NCBI GenBank assembly: GCA_020026035.1
Contig: JAHHRC010000014.1
Location: 1 to 23,553 of the forward strand
Origin: Erysipelotrichaceae bacterium
GTDB taxonomy: Bacteria; Bacillota_I; Bacilli_A; Erysipelotrichales; Erysipelotrichaceae
Length of the DNA: 23,553 nucleotides
Direction of reading: 5' to 3'
In this document: positions 15,243 through 22,719 of the stretch, one piece after another
How positions within the stretch are numbered: position 1 is the first letter of the stretch
How the letters are laid out: each line of letters begins with the position of its first letter
The notes under the pieces: model-generated
What the model saw: only the letters and a program-made list of their open reading frames with translations
What the model was told of the DNA's origin: nothing
Databases searched by the model: none
Position numbers and translations under genes: made by a program

Positions 15243-15270
15243 ATAAAAAACTACCACGATTGTGATAGTT
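15243..15270 (-). terminator. Rho-independent terminator of the small minus-strand membrane gene
   Basis: Read on the minus strand, AACTATCAC (15270-15262), loop AATC and GTGGTAGTT (15257-15249) are followed by a T tract (A residues at 15245-15250 on +). It overlaps the stop codon. Confidence 0.85.
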
Positions 15271-15575
15271 TAGCGACCAATGCCGAGGGATTTGATGATT
15301 AATACAGCGAGTAATAGGATGAGTCCTTGGTATAAGACGCCATCGTATTTACGGTCTATAAAGTAGTACCAAATACTTCCGTATACAAGGATTAGGATGA
15401 TGTTGTATGTTAGAAGATTTGGGTTACTTGCCAATGTGCTGTTTAAATACCCAAACAGGATTGCGAAAAGGAATAGGCCTGATAAATCAATGATTAATAG
15501 TTTTCGAAAGTTTTTGTTTTCGAGTTGTTCCATCGCATTCGCTTCGTCATGTGTATGATTTTTCTTCGTATGCAT
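15270..15575 (-). CDS. Small integral membrane protein of unknown function
   Basis: A 101-residue protein. The N-terminal 25 residues are polar and His/Lys/Glu-rich. They are followed by three hydrophobic segments (about 26-44, 54-71 and 80-97), with a basic loop DRKYDG between the last two. I do not recognise a family. The gene has an AAGGAG ribosome-binding site six to seven bases before the ATG, a TATAAT at 15607-15602 upstream and a good terminator at its stop, which together make it a convincing single-gene unit. It is divergent from mutL. Confidence 0.75.
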   Translation of the reverse strand: MHTKKNHTHDEANAMEQLENKNFRKLLIIDLSGLFLFAILFGYLNSTLASNPNLLTYNIILILVYGSIWYYFIDRKYDGVLYQGLILLLAVLIIKSLGIGR

Positions 15576-15601
15576 AAAAAACTCCTTCTTTTTGTAAGTC
15601 C

Positions 15602-15607
15602 ATTATA
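15602..15607 (-). promoter_or_regulatory. -10 element (TATAAT) of the small membrane gene
   Basis: A perfect TATAAT on the minus strand, 27 bases before the ATG, with no good -35. It is divergent from the mutL promoter about 60 bases away. Confidence 0.45.
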
Positions 15608-15665
15608 TAGGAACATTGCGCTTTCTTCTATTGAAATTCTTAAGAAGAGGGTTTGTTTGGCGGTA

Positions 15666-15674
15666 TGCTATAAT
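15666..15674 (+). promoter_or_regulatory. Extended -10 promoter of mutL
   Basis: TG-C-TATAAT with no clear -35. The predicted transcription start, seven to eight bases downstream, falls on the ATG at 15682. Confidence 0.6.
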
Positions 15675-15681
15675 TATGGGC

Positions 15682-17466
15682 ATGGGAAAAATAGTTCAAT
15701 TAGATGCGCATATTGCGAATATGATCGCGGCTGGTGAAGTTGTTGAGCGGCCTATGGGGGTTGTGAAAGAGCTTGTAGAAAATGCGATTGATGCACGTAG
15801 TACACGGATTACGGTTTCGTGTGAGGAAGGTGGCTTAAAGCGGATATCGGTTAGCGACAATGGGGTCGGTATGGATCATAGTGATGCCTTGATGGCTTTT
15901 CAGCGACATGCGACGAGTAAGATTAAAGTAGAATCGGATTTGTTTGAGATTCATTCGTTGGGGTTCCGTGGGGAAGCGATTCCTTCGATTGCCTCCGTGA
16001 GTAAGTTTACGATGATTACAAGTGATGGAAATGAATGTACGAAGATTTATAAGGCCTATGGAGAGATGGTCGAAGATTGTAGTTATCCATGTAATCAAGG
16101 AACGGAAATGATTGTTGAGGGGTTGTTTTATAAGACGCCGGCACGTTTGAAACATTTAAAGAGTGGGGCGTATGAGAACTCTTTGATTCAAGATGTGATG
16201 GTGCGGTTTGCCTTGGCGAATCCTTCGATTGCCTTTACGTATATTTCCAATGGGAAAACAGCGTTCCGTAGTAGTGGGAATGGGAATTTGTTGGAAGTGT
16301 TGTATCAAGCGTATGGGTCGGAAGTTGCGAAGCATGCGATTGCGTTAGACTTCCATGACTTTGATTATCATGTAAGTGGGTATTTGGTGAAGCCTTCGAT
16401 TACAAGGTCGACACGGTATTTCTCGCACGTGTTTATGAATGGCCGGATGGTGAAGACGTATCGGTTGTATAAAGCAATCTTGGATGGGTACGAAGATTTT
16501 ATAGTGAAGGGAAGAAATCCGATTTGTGTGTTGAATATTGAAGTCGATCCACAATTATTGGATGTCAATGTCCATCCATCGAAGTGGGAGATTCGTATTT
16601 CCAAGCAGAATCAGTTGGAATATTTGTTAAAAGACAACATTCGTGATGCCTTGAAGAAGTCGTTGTTGGCAATGGATGTGGATGTAAGTAAGGCACGTGT
16701 TGGATTGAAGGAAGAGATTTTTTCACAACTTGCCTTAGATACAGACCGGATTGAACGCGTTGAGCCATATATTGCGCCGAAGGTAGAAGAGCCGAAGGTG
16801 GTGTATGAGTCAATGAGGGACAATGCTGAAGTGATTGTGAATGAATCTTTGATTATTGAAGAAAAGGAAATTGGAAAGACGAATGATTCGCAGTTTCCTA
16901 AGATGAAGGTCATTGGCCAGCTGCATGATAAGTTTGTGTTGTGTGAAGTGGAACAAGGTTTGGCGTTGATTGATCAACATGCGGCCCAAGAGCGGGTGCA
17001 TTATGAGGAATTGTTGGAAACGATCAATACCGATGTTGTGATGAATGATTTGTTGGTGCCTTATACGTTTAAGGTTGGCAATGATATTGTGCAACGAGTG
17101 GATGAGTTGAATGGGTGTATTGAAGAGGATATTCATGTACGGTTTGAGCCATTTGGTGTGCATGTGTTGCGTGTTTCGAGTGTTCCTTCGTGGATGAAGG
17201 AGTTGAACGGGCAACAGTTCTTAGAGGATGTGCTTGAGAATTTTAAGAATGATCAATCTTCGAGTTATCAGAAGATGGAAAAGAAGCGGATTGCGACGAT
17301 GGCTTGTCATTCATCGATTCGCTTTAATCATGCGTTAACGATGGATGAGATGCAGGAAGTGGTACGGCAGTTATCACTTTGTAAGAATCCGTACCATTGT
17401 CCGCATGGGCGTCCGACGTTTATTATTCTTCAGGAACATGAGTTGACGAAGGAGTTTTTACGGTGA
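15682..17466 (+). CDS. mutL: DNA mismatch repair protein MutL
   Basis: A 594-residue MutL with the GHKL ATPase motifs ELVENAIDA (30-38), DNGVGM (59-64), RHATSK (75-80) and LGFRGEA (93-99). The C-terminal endonuclease motif is D431-Q-H-A-x2-E437-x4-E442, with C542 and C573-P-H-G-R-P578, so this is the nicking type of MutL found in bacteria without MutH. The frame is open upstream to 15616, but the promoter TATAAT at 15669-15674 excludes those starts. ATG 15676 is too close to the -10, while ATG 15682 gives the family N terminus MGKIVQLD. No ribosome-binding site precedes it, so the mRNA is probably leaderless. mutS, often adjacent, is absent here. The stop overlaps the miaA start (GTGA). Confidence 0.95.
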   Translation: MGKIVQLDAHIANMIAAGEVVERPMGVVKELVENAIDARSTRITVSCEEGGLKRISVSDNGVGMDHSDALMAFQRHATSKIKVESDLFEIHSLGFRGEAIPSIASVSKFTMITSDGNECTKIYKAYGEMVEDCSYPCNQGTEMIVEGLFYKTPARLKHLKSGAYENSLIQDVMVRFALANPSIAFTYISNGKTAFRSSGNGNLLEVLYQAYGSEVAKHAIALDFHDFDYHVSGYLVKPSITRSTRYFSHVFMNGRMVKTYRLYKAILDGYEDFIVKGRNPICVLNIEVDPQLLDVNVHPSKWEIRISKQNQLEYLLKDNIRDALKKSLLAMDVDVSKARVGLKEEIFSQLALDTDRIERVEPYIAPKVEEPKVVYESMRDNAEVIVNESLIIEEKEIGKTNDSQFPKMKVIGQLHDKFVLCEVEQGLALIDQHAAQERVHYEELLETINTDVVMNDLLVPYTFKVGNDIVQRVDELNGCIEEDIHVRFEPFGVHVLRVSSVPSWMKELNGQQFLEDVLENFKNDQSSSYQKMEKKRIATMACHSSIRFNHALTMDEMQEVVRQLSLCKNPYHCPHGRPTFIILQEHELTKEFLR

Positions 17467-18365
17467 AGAAAGTATTGGTAATTGCTGGTGCGACAGCGAG
17501 TGGGAAATCAGATTTTGCGGTGGAATGTGCGAAGCGGTTTTCGGGGGAAGTGATTTCTGGAGATTCGATTCAGGTGTATAAGGGCTTGGATATAGGATCT
17601 GGGAAAGTGACGGAAGAAGAGATGGATGGTGTTGTGCACCATTTGTTGGACATTTGTGATCCAAAGGACAATTACTCGGTGTCGGATTTTCAAAAGGATG
17701 CTAGACACTGGATGGATACGATTGAAGGATTGCCAATTATCATTGGTGGTACGGGTTTGTATTTAAAGGCGTGTTTGTATGATTATGTCTTTGAAGAAGA
17801 GGAAGAAGAGGCGTTTGAAGAGGATTGCTATAAAGATTTAAGCAATGAAGAGTTGTATGAAATGCTTGTGTCTGTAGATCCTGAACAGGCAAAGAAGATT
17901 CATCCGAATAATCGTCGAAGGACGATTCGTTCATTGACCATTTATAAACGGTCTGGTATTCCACAATCAAAGCAGGTGGCAGCGCAGAATCATGAAATGC
18001 TGTATGATGCGATGATTGTGGCTTGTGATATGGATCGTAAGAAGTTGTATGAGCGGATTGATTTGCGTGTTGAAAAGATGTTTGAACGTGGTCTATTGGA
18101 TGAGGTTCAAGGGTTGTTGGATGCTGGTGTGACGTTTGAAGATCAATGTATGAAGGGCATTGGCTATCGGGAGTTTGAGCCTTATATGAAGGGTGAATGT
18201 ACGGTAGAGGATGTGAAACGTGCGATTCAAACGAATTCTAGAAGGTACGCGAAGCGTCAATATACGTGGTTGCGTCATCAGATGCCGTGTGTGTTCTTTG
18301 ATCGGTTTGATGAGGCGTCGAAAGAGAAGATGTTAGAGGAGATCGAAGTATGGATCAACAGTTAG
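17463..18365 (+). CDS. miaA: tRNA dimethylallyltransferase
   Basis: A 300-residue MiaA, which transfers a dimethylallyl group to N6 of A37 in tRNAs reading codons that start with U. Seen: the P-loop GATASGKS (9-16), GDSIQVYKGLDIGSGK (33-48), VVHHLLD, IIGGTGLYLKA and RRTIRSLTIYKRSG, with the C-terminal QYTWLRHQ. Length agrees with the family (about 300-315). It starts with GTG overlapping the mutL stop by four bases, and AAGGAG (17449-17454) is eight bases upstream. mutL-miaA linkage is common in bacteria. The last 16 bases overlap tcdA. Confidence 0.95.
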   Translation: MKKVLVIAGATASGKSDFAVECAKRFSGEVISGDSIQVYKGLDIGSGKVTEEEMDGVVHHLLDICDPKDNYSVSDFQKDARHWMDTIEGLPIIIGGTGLYLKACLYDYVFEEEEEEAFEEDCYKDLSNEELYEMLVSVDPEQAKKIHPNNRRRTIRSLTIYKRSGIPQSKQVAAQNHEMLYDAMIVACDMDRKKLYERIDLRVEKMFERGLLDEVQGLLDAGVTFEDQCMKGIGYREFEPYMKGECTVEDVKRAIQTNSRRYAKRQYTWLRHQMPCVFFDRFDEASKEKMLEEIEVWINS

Positions 18366-19066
18366 AACGGATTTATTTGCAGTTTGGAAAAGAGAATGCC
18401 TTGAAACTACACGATTGTAAGGTGTTAGTTGTTGGTGTTGGTGGGGTTGGTTCGTATGCGATTGAGGCCTTAGCACGTACGGGGATTGGTCATTTGGTGA
18501 TCATGGACAGTGATGTTGTGGAGGCGAGTAATTTGAATCGGCAGATTATGGCTACGTATGAAACGATTAAGACTTCGAAGACACAGGCGATGAAGGAGCG
18601 GATTTTGTCGTACAATGACAATATTGAAGTGACTTGTGTGGATGGGTTCTTTGATGAAAGTACTTGTGATGTGATTGCTGGATGTGATTTTGTGATTGAT
18701 GCGATTGATACCGTGACAAGTAAGTTCTTGTTGTATAAGACGTGTAAGAAGTATCAGGTGCCATTTATTTCGAGTCTTGGTATGGCGAATCGGATGGATC
18801 CAACAAAGATTGAAGTCACAGAACTAATGAAGACAAGCTATGATCCATTGGCAAGAGTGTTACGTACACTTGTTCGGAAAGAAAAGTTGAATATGAAGGT
18901 TCCGGTTGTTTGTTCAACGGAACAGCCAATGAAACAGACACAGATTATCAATGAAAACGGTAAGACACGGAAGGCGCAAATGCCACCGGCGAGTACGATC
19001 TTTGTGCCATCGTGTGCGGGGATTACGTGTGCGAGTTATTGTGTGCGGAAATTATTGGAGAAGTAA
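18350..19066 (+). CDS. tcdA: tRNA threonylcarbamoyladenosine dehydratase (ThiF/E1-like)
   Basis: A 238-residue E1-like ATP-dependent enzyme of the TcdA/CsdL group, which cyclises t6A37 to ct6A37 in tRNAs reading codons that start with A. Seen: the nucleotide-binding GVGGVGS (29-35), D53/D55 in IMDSDVVEASNLNRQ (NLNRQ 61-65), DAIDTVTSK, and the C-terminal CAGITCASYCVRKLL. It is somewhat shorter than E. coli TcdA (about 268). The alternative, a ThiF or MoeB adenylyltransferase, is less likely because no ThiS/MoaD partner is present and the N terminus matches TcdA. GAGGAG (18336-18341) inside miaA is eight bases before the ATG. The overlap with miaA joins two A37-modifying enzymes. Confidence 0.88.
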   Translation: MDQQLERIYLQFGKENALKLHDCKVLVVGVGGVGSYAIEALARTGIGHLVIMDSDVVEASNLNRQIMATYETIKTSKTQAMKERILSYNDNIEVTCVDGFFDESTCDVIAGCDFVIDAIDTVTSKFLLYKTCKKYQVPFISSLGMANRMDPTKIEVTELMKTSYDPLARVLRTLVRKEKLNMKVPVVCSTEQPMKQTQIINENGKTRKAQMPPASTIFVPSCAGITCASYCVRKLLEK

Positions 19067-19068
19067 TT

Positions 19069-19794
19069 GTGAATCAAAAGGTTGAACAGTATATATACAA
19101 AGTGTGTTTGAGTCAGACGATCTTGTTGGCATCTATGTATAATCTTATGTATTGTTTGTGGATGTTACAGGGGATGAACTTGGCATTTCATGGAAGGAAT
19201 ATGATCTGGGGGCTGTTGTTAGCGTTCAATGTGTTTTTAGCACTTGGATATGTGCTTGCGAAGCATAGTTATGAATGTTTCAAGAAGGAATGTCGGTTTG
19301 CTCAGGTGGATCAACGTGTCCTTGTACAGGAAGATTCATATACCAAGGTTGGTAAGAGTGGTGTGTATCTTGGTACGCATTACTTGGTGTATAAACATGG
19401 CTTTCGGATTCGGGTTGTTGTAAAGGAAGAATCGTTACGGATGCGTGTTTTGAAGGAAACGATGCGTGGTACGTATGTGCAATTGTATGCGCCAAATAGG
19501 AAGATGGTGTACAAGGTGTTCTTTGATCATGTACATGCCAAAGAGGCGATGGATTGTTTGGTTGCGTGGAAGAATGCGGTTGTATGCGATGTTGTAACGT
19601 GGGAAGATTTGCCGGATTCGAAGTATTTTGTACGGCTTGAAGAGCTTGGGTTTGTGCCAGCTGATATGGCTGGGATTGATGCACTTGTAAGTCGGCAAGT
19701 TTTGCCAAAGAGTAAGAGTGACCATGCGATATTGATGAAGGTGCTTGTTGTAAGTATTGTTTGTGTGGTTACTTGGATTTTGAAGAATTTGTAA
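19069..19794 (+). CDS. Membrane protein of unknown function
   Basis: A 241-residue protein with two hydrophobic segments near the N terminus (about 13-34 and 43-65), a soluble middle of about 150 residues, and one C-terminal membrane segment (about 222-238). I recognise no family. The middle is beta-rich in appearance (GVYLGTHYLVYKHGFRIRVVVKEESLRMRVLK) and could be a PH-like domain, but that is a guess. The reading frame extends back to 19012 inside tcdA. GTG 19069 is chosen because GGAG (19057-19060) is eight bases upstream and the start lies two bases after the tcdA stop, making it the last gene of the mutL operon. Confidence 0.65.
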   Translation: MNQKVEQYIYKVCLSQTILLASMYNLMYCLWMLQGMNLAFHGRNMIWGLLLAFNVFLALGYVLAKHSYECFKKECRFAQVDQRVLVQEDSYTKVGKSGVYLGTHYLVYKHGFRIRVVVKEESLRMRVLKETMRGTYVQLYAPNRKMVYKVFFDHVHAKEAMDCLVAWKNAVVCDVVTWEDLPDSKYFVRLEELGFVPADMAGIDALVSRQVLPKSKSDHAILMKVLVVSIVCVVTWILKNL

Positions 19795-19795
19795 G

Positions 19796-19818
19796 AGGGA
19801 AGTTTGTGCTTCCTTTTT
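19796..19818 (+). terminator. Rho-independent terminator of the mutL operon
   Basis: GGAAG (19798-19802) pairs with CTTCC (19809-19813), extended by one wobble and one A-T pair, and is followed by five T residues. Confidence 0.7.
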
Positions 19819-19854
19819 CTTTTGAGCATGAAAAGCGATTGTTAAGCGGTTTTG

Positions 19855-19863
19855 TGATAGAAT
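19855..19863 (+). promoter_or_regulatory. Extended -10 promoter of the HExxH peptidase gene
   Basis: TG-A-TAGAAT with no clear -35, 22 bases before the ATG. Confidence 0.45.
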
Positions 19864-19885
19864 GTGTATAGAATTGAGGTAGTTT

Positions 19886-20593
19886 ATGAAGCGTGTTTTG
19901 TATTTTCTTGTGTCGGTTGTGTTGGTGTTTGGGTTGTACTATGTCACCAATGTGAAAGAGGAAGAGGTTGTTGTCTTTGACACCTATCCTGTTGAGGATG
20001 GGAAAATTGTGGAAGATGTGGAGTTTTCAGAAGATGAAGAAGTGTGGCGTAAGATTAAGGATTTGTTTCCAAAGAAGTATTTGGATCTGATTACGTCCTA
20101 TGAAGTGATGAGTGATGGAAAAGATGGGGAGTTGGCTGCGGTTTCGTTGAATGATGATGGGAAGACGTGGACGATTCGTGTGGATTTAGAAGATGTGTTT
20201 GATGAAAATGGTGAATTTGAACGGGAAGGGATTGTGACGTTGGTGCATGAGATGTCGCATATTATTTCTTTGAATTATGAACAAATGAGTGATTCGAGTG
20301 ATGTTGTGTATACGGTGGATGAGGGGAATTTACGAGATGATTCGTATTTGTCGTTGTTCTACCAAAGGTTCTACAAGGGACATGAATATGAGAGTAATGA
20401 TGCGTTTGTAAGTGAATATGCACGAACGAATCCAGAAGAGGACTTTGCCGAGTCATTTGCGTATTTTGTGATGGAAGATAAGCCAGACGGGAATCTTGTG
20501 AAGGATATGAAGATGTTATTTTTCTATGACTTTGATGAGCTTGTGAAGATTCGTAAGGATATTCGTAGGAAGCTGAATCTGAACTTTAACTGA
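19886..20593 (+). CDS. Membrane-anchored zinc metallopeptidase (HExxH type)
   Basis: A 235-residue protein. Residues 4-20 form a single hydrophobic segment, an uncleaved anchor or signal peptide, so the rest should be outside the membrane. The zinc-site motif H121-E-M-S-H125 is followed about 60 residues later by PEEDFAESFAYF, where E189 fits the third ligand of a gluzincin. I do not recognise the exact family. The mature part is acidic and the substrate is unknown. GAGGT (19876-19880) precedes the ATG. A promoter upstream and a separate one downstream suggest a single-gene unit, although no terminator is visible before the next gene. Confidence 0.7.
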   Translation: MKRVLYFLVSVVLVFGLYYVTNVKEEEVVVFDTYPVEDGKIVEDVEFSEDEEVWRKIKDLFPKKYLDLITSYEVMSDGKDGELAAVSLNDDGKTWTIRVDLEDVFDENGEFEREGIVTLVHEMSHIISLNYEQMSDSSDVVYTVDEGNLRDDSYLSLFYQRFYKGHEYESNDAFVSEYARTNPEEDFAESFAYFVMEDKPDGNLVKDMKMLFFYDFDELVKIRKDIRRKLNLNFN

Positions 20594-20610
20594 ACTTCTT
20601 AGGCATTTGA

Positions 20611-20638
20611 TTGAATGGTGGAAGGTTTTCGTTAATAA
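20611..20638 (+). promoter_or_regulatory. Candidate promoter of the Bax-inhibitor-1 gene
   Basis: TTGAAT (20611-20616), a 16-base spacer and TAATAA (20633-20638). Both boxes match consensus in four or five positions. Confidence 0.4.
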
Positions 20639-20664
20639 TGAGAGTGTAAGAGAGGAAATTGTAT

Positions 20665-21387
20665 ATGAATCAATTTAGAAATCAAGCAAACGTATACATG
20701 GATGTGGATGAAGGTCTTAAGGCTTATATCAATGGTGTGTATGCGAAGATGGGTGTGGGGTTAGCGATTACAGCGTTGACTGCATACTTCGGGTATCAAA
20801 ATATTATCTCTGGAGGCTTTATGTATAAGCTGTTGGCAAGTGGTTCTTCCCTTGTAACACTTGTAGCGTTCTTTATCCAGATTGGTCTTGTGGTGAATCT
20901 TTCAAGAGAGATCACGGTGATGTCGCCATCGCGTGCGAAGGGTATGTTCTATGCCTATAGCTTTGTGACGGGGGTTACGTTCTCAATCTTGCCATTGCAG
21001 TTTGGGGCAGGTACGGTCTTTGATGCGTTCTTGTATGCGGCTGTGATGTTTGGAGCTTGTGCGGTGATTGGCTATACCACTAATCGTGATTTGAGTAAGC
21101 TTTCTGGGATCTTAATGGGTGGTCTTGTGGCACTTATTATTGCGTCATTAGTGTCCATGTTTGTGCCTAGCTTAAGAGCGAATCTTGGGATTGCTTATAT
21201 TGGTGTAATCTTGTTCTGTGCGATTACAGCGTGGGATATGCAACGGATTAAGCAGATGTATTATCAGTCTTACAACTATGAAGGTAGTGAGAACTTAGCG
21301 GTTCTTGGGGCTTTGAGTTTGTATTTAGACTTCATTAATATCTTCTTGTATGTATTGCGTATTCTTGGTGCAAGTAATAGAGATTAG
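20665..21387 (+). CDS. Bax inhibitor-1/YccA-family membrane protein
   Basis: A 240-residue protein with about seven membrane segments. The layout is typical of the BI-1/YccA/YetJ family: a short cytoplasmic N terminus (MNQFRNQANVYMDVDEGLKAYINGVYAKMGVGLAIT motif region), then GMFYAYSFVTGVTFS, and the conserved C-terminal ITAWDMQRIKQMY and ALSLYLDFINIFLYVLRILG. YetJ of B. subtilis is a pH-sensitive calcium leak channel, and E. coli YccA modulates FtsH; which applies here is unknown. The frame is open from a TTG at 20659, but ATG 20665 has GAGG nine bases upstream. The gene ends with a strong terminator. Confidence 0.9.
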   Translation: MNQFRNQANVYMDVDEGLKAYINGVYAKMGVGLAITALTAYFGYQNIISGGFMYKLLASGSSLVTLVAFFIQIGLVVNLSREITVMSPSRAKGMFYAYSFVTGVTFSILPLQFGAGTVFDAFLYAAVMFGACAVIGYTTNRDLSKLSGILMGGLVALIIASLVSMFVPSLRANLGIAYIGVILFCAITAWDMQRIKQMYYQSYNYEGSENLAVLGALSLYLDFINIFLYVLRILGASNRD

Positions 21388-21392
21388 TGTAT

Positions 21393-21424
21393 AAGAGTAG
21401 TGCGTGTCACTGCTCTTTTCTTTT
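21393..21424 (+). terminator. Rho-independent terminator after the BI-1 gene
   Basis: AAGAGTAGTG (21393-21402) pairs with CACTGCTCTT (21408-21417; one wobble) around CGTGT, followed by a T-rich tail. Confidence 0.9.
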
Positions 21425-21454
21425 AGGCGTGGTGATCGCATTTATTGTTGGAAA

Positions 21455-21463
21455 TGCTATACT
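21455..21463 (+). promoter_or_regulatory. Extended -10 promoter of the 164-residue unknown gene
   Basis: TG-C-TATACT with no clear -35. Predicted transcription start near 21470. Confidence 0.5.
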
Positions 21464-21489
21464 ATAGAGTAAGATTGTGAGGTGGTTTT

Positions 21490-21984
21490 GTGGCAATGTA
21501 TACGTTATTGGTCGAGATTCCAAGTGCACAGGTGGATTCGTATGAGCGGTATATTGAGAAGGTTTTATTGCCGTATTATTTTGATACGAATGAGAATGAT
21601 GAGACGGAATTGTTGTTAGGGGCTGTGGATGATTTGGTTGCGCAAGAGAAACTGCCTCGTGGTTCGGGGATTGAGGACTTAGAGGTGTATACGGAGGGAG
21701 AGGTTCGGATTTTGAGTGATGGAAGTTCGAATTATCGTTCGTTGACGCTTTTGGAGTGGTTTGATGCCTATATGGTGGAAGGTTGTATGAGTAAGAAAGA
21801 GTTGTTGGAAGCGGGTGTTTCGTTTGCGGCGATTCTTACATCGGCCTTTGAGTTTTTGTCGGATGGTAGTTTGCATGTGTTGCAGAGTGAGGATGTAAAG
21901 GAGTACTTAGCACTGCGGATGCGGGATTACTTTGCATTGTGCAATGAGGATCGCTGTTTTGGGGTGGTTCGTTGTCATTTTTAA
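21490..21984 (+). CDS. Conserved-looking hypothetical protein
   Basis: A 164-residue, acidic, soluble protein without a signal peptide or membrane segment. I do not recognise it. It has an N-terminal strand-helix (MYTLLVEIPSAQVDSYERYIEKVLLPYYF), an acidic loop, and a helical C-terminal part with SKKELLEAGVSFAAILTSAFEFLSDGS. GAGGTG (21479-21484) serves either GTG 21490 (five bases) or ATG 21496 (eleven bases); the GTG is slightly favoured. The frame is undisturbed, has host-like codon use and its own promoter, so it is probably real. No terminator separates it from the next promoter. Confidence 0.6.
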   Translation: MAMYTLLVEIPSAQVDSYERYIEKVLLPYYFDTNENDETELLLGAVDDLVAQEKLPRGSGIEDLEVYTEGEVRILSDGSSNYRSLTLLEWFDAYMVEGCMSKKELLEAGVSFAAILTSAFEFLSDGSLHVLQSEDVKEYLALRMRDYFALCNEDRCFGVVRCHF

Positions 21985-21986
21985 AT

Positions 21987-22015
21987 TTTACAAATGGGTA
22001 TTACAACGGTAAAAT
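21987..22015 (+). promoter_or_regulatory. SigA-type promoter of the CpXC gene
   Basis: TTTACA (21987-21992), a 17-base spacer and TAAAAT (22010-22015); each box differs from consensus at one base. The predicted start near 22022 rules out the in-frame ATG at 22018. Confidence 0.65.
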
Positions 22016-22038
22016 AAATGGTACTTGTTGGAGGGTAT

Positions 22039-22674
22039 ATGAGTCAGTTTAGTGAGAAATTATATAAGTGTCCGCATTGTGGTAGACAGTATGAGATTGT
22101 GACCTATGATACGGTGAATGCGGAAGAGAGTGATTTGCGTGATCGCTGTGTGTCGGGTGAGATTTTTAAGAATACTTGTCCAACCTGTCATAAGGAATAT
22201 TTGGTTCAAAATACGATGTTGTATATGGACCGGGAACATAAGTTTGTGTTGTATTTGAGTGATGAAGAAGCACCGAAGGAGATTAAGGATTTGACGCAAT
22301 TGTTGGCGAAGGCTGGGTTTAAGTCTCGTCGTTGTACAACGGTTGCCGAGTTTGCAGAGAAGATTATGATCTTTGAAGATGGTGTAGATGATGTGTTAGT
22401 TGAGCTTGCGCGGATGGATTGTTTGATTGAGTTTGTGGACAATAAGAAGGGCAATGCGGAGGATATTACGAGTATTGAGTACCAACGTTGTGATGCGGGG
22501 GTTATGAAGATTAATGTTCGTACCGATGATAAGGGGCTTGCGTTTATGATTCCAGTTAGCTTTATGGAAGAAGAATTAGATGCGAGTTCTGTGAATTTTG
22601 ATGTGGATGATGCGAGTTTACCGGTTGTGAATGCGGCTTGGTTGACGGAATTGTTTGCACAAATTGCAGAATAA
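22039..22674 (+). CDS. CpXC-domain zinc protein
   Basis: A 211-residue soluble protein. The N terminus has two zinc-ribbon Cys pairs, CPHCG (about 11-15) and CPTC (about 48-51), in the CpXC domain pattern (YKCPHCGRQYEI, FKNTCPTCHKEYLVQN). The rest is an uncharacterised domain with MLYMDREHKFVLYLSDEE, typical of the region after CpXC. The function of the family is unknown. The frame begins at ATG 22018, but the promoter at 21987-22015 and GGAGGG (22030-22035) favour ATG 22039, though spacing from that site is short. The gene ends at a terminator. Confidence 0.75.
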   Translation: MSQFSEKLYKCPHCGRQYEIVTYDTVNAEESDLRDRCVSGEIFKNTCPTCHKEYLVQNTMLYMDREHKFVLYLSDEEAPKEIKDLTQLLAKAGFKSRRCTTVAEFAEKIMIFEDGVDDVLVELARMDCLIEFVDNKKGNAEDITSIEYQRCDAGVMKINVRTDDKGLAFMIPVSFMEEELDASSVNFDVDDASLPVVNAAWLTELFAQIAE

Positions 22675-22679
22675 GAAAG

Positions 22680-22707
22680 AACCACAATGCATGGCGTTGT
22701 GGTTTTT
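22680..22707 (+). terminator. Rho-independent terminator after the CpXC gene
   Basis: AACCACAA (22680-22687) pairs perfectly with TTGTGGTT (22697-22704) around a nine-base loop, with T residues to 22707. It lies only 13 bases before the next start, so it may act as an attenuator between the two genes. Confidence 0.75.
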
Positions 22708-22719
22708 GGTAGGTGAAGG

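Larger units (their letters stand above)
14819..15269. other. AT-rich intergenic region without a convincing gene
   Basis: About 450 bases between two minus-strand genes. It holds the candidate LytTR promoter, a 16-base palindrome, a 12-pair inverted repeat and a possible small-RNA unit (each listed separately). It is richer in A and T than the genes around it and lacks the strong G/T skew. Short frames here have poor ribosome-binding sites or low-complexity products, so none is called as a gene. Confidence 0.6.

Noticed and set aside
15182..15270. Mobile-element end or attachment site beside the small membrane gene
   Set aside because: No terminal inverted repeats, target duplication or transposase remnant was found.
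22206..22685. A 159-residue minus-strand frame opposite the CpXC gene
   Set aside because: Ser/Asn/Thr-rich shadow with no start signals. The + strand gene has zinc motifs, a promoter and a terminator.
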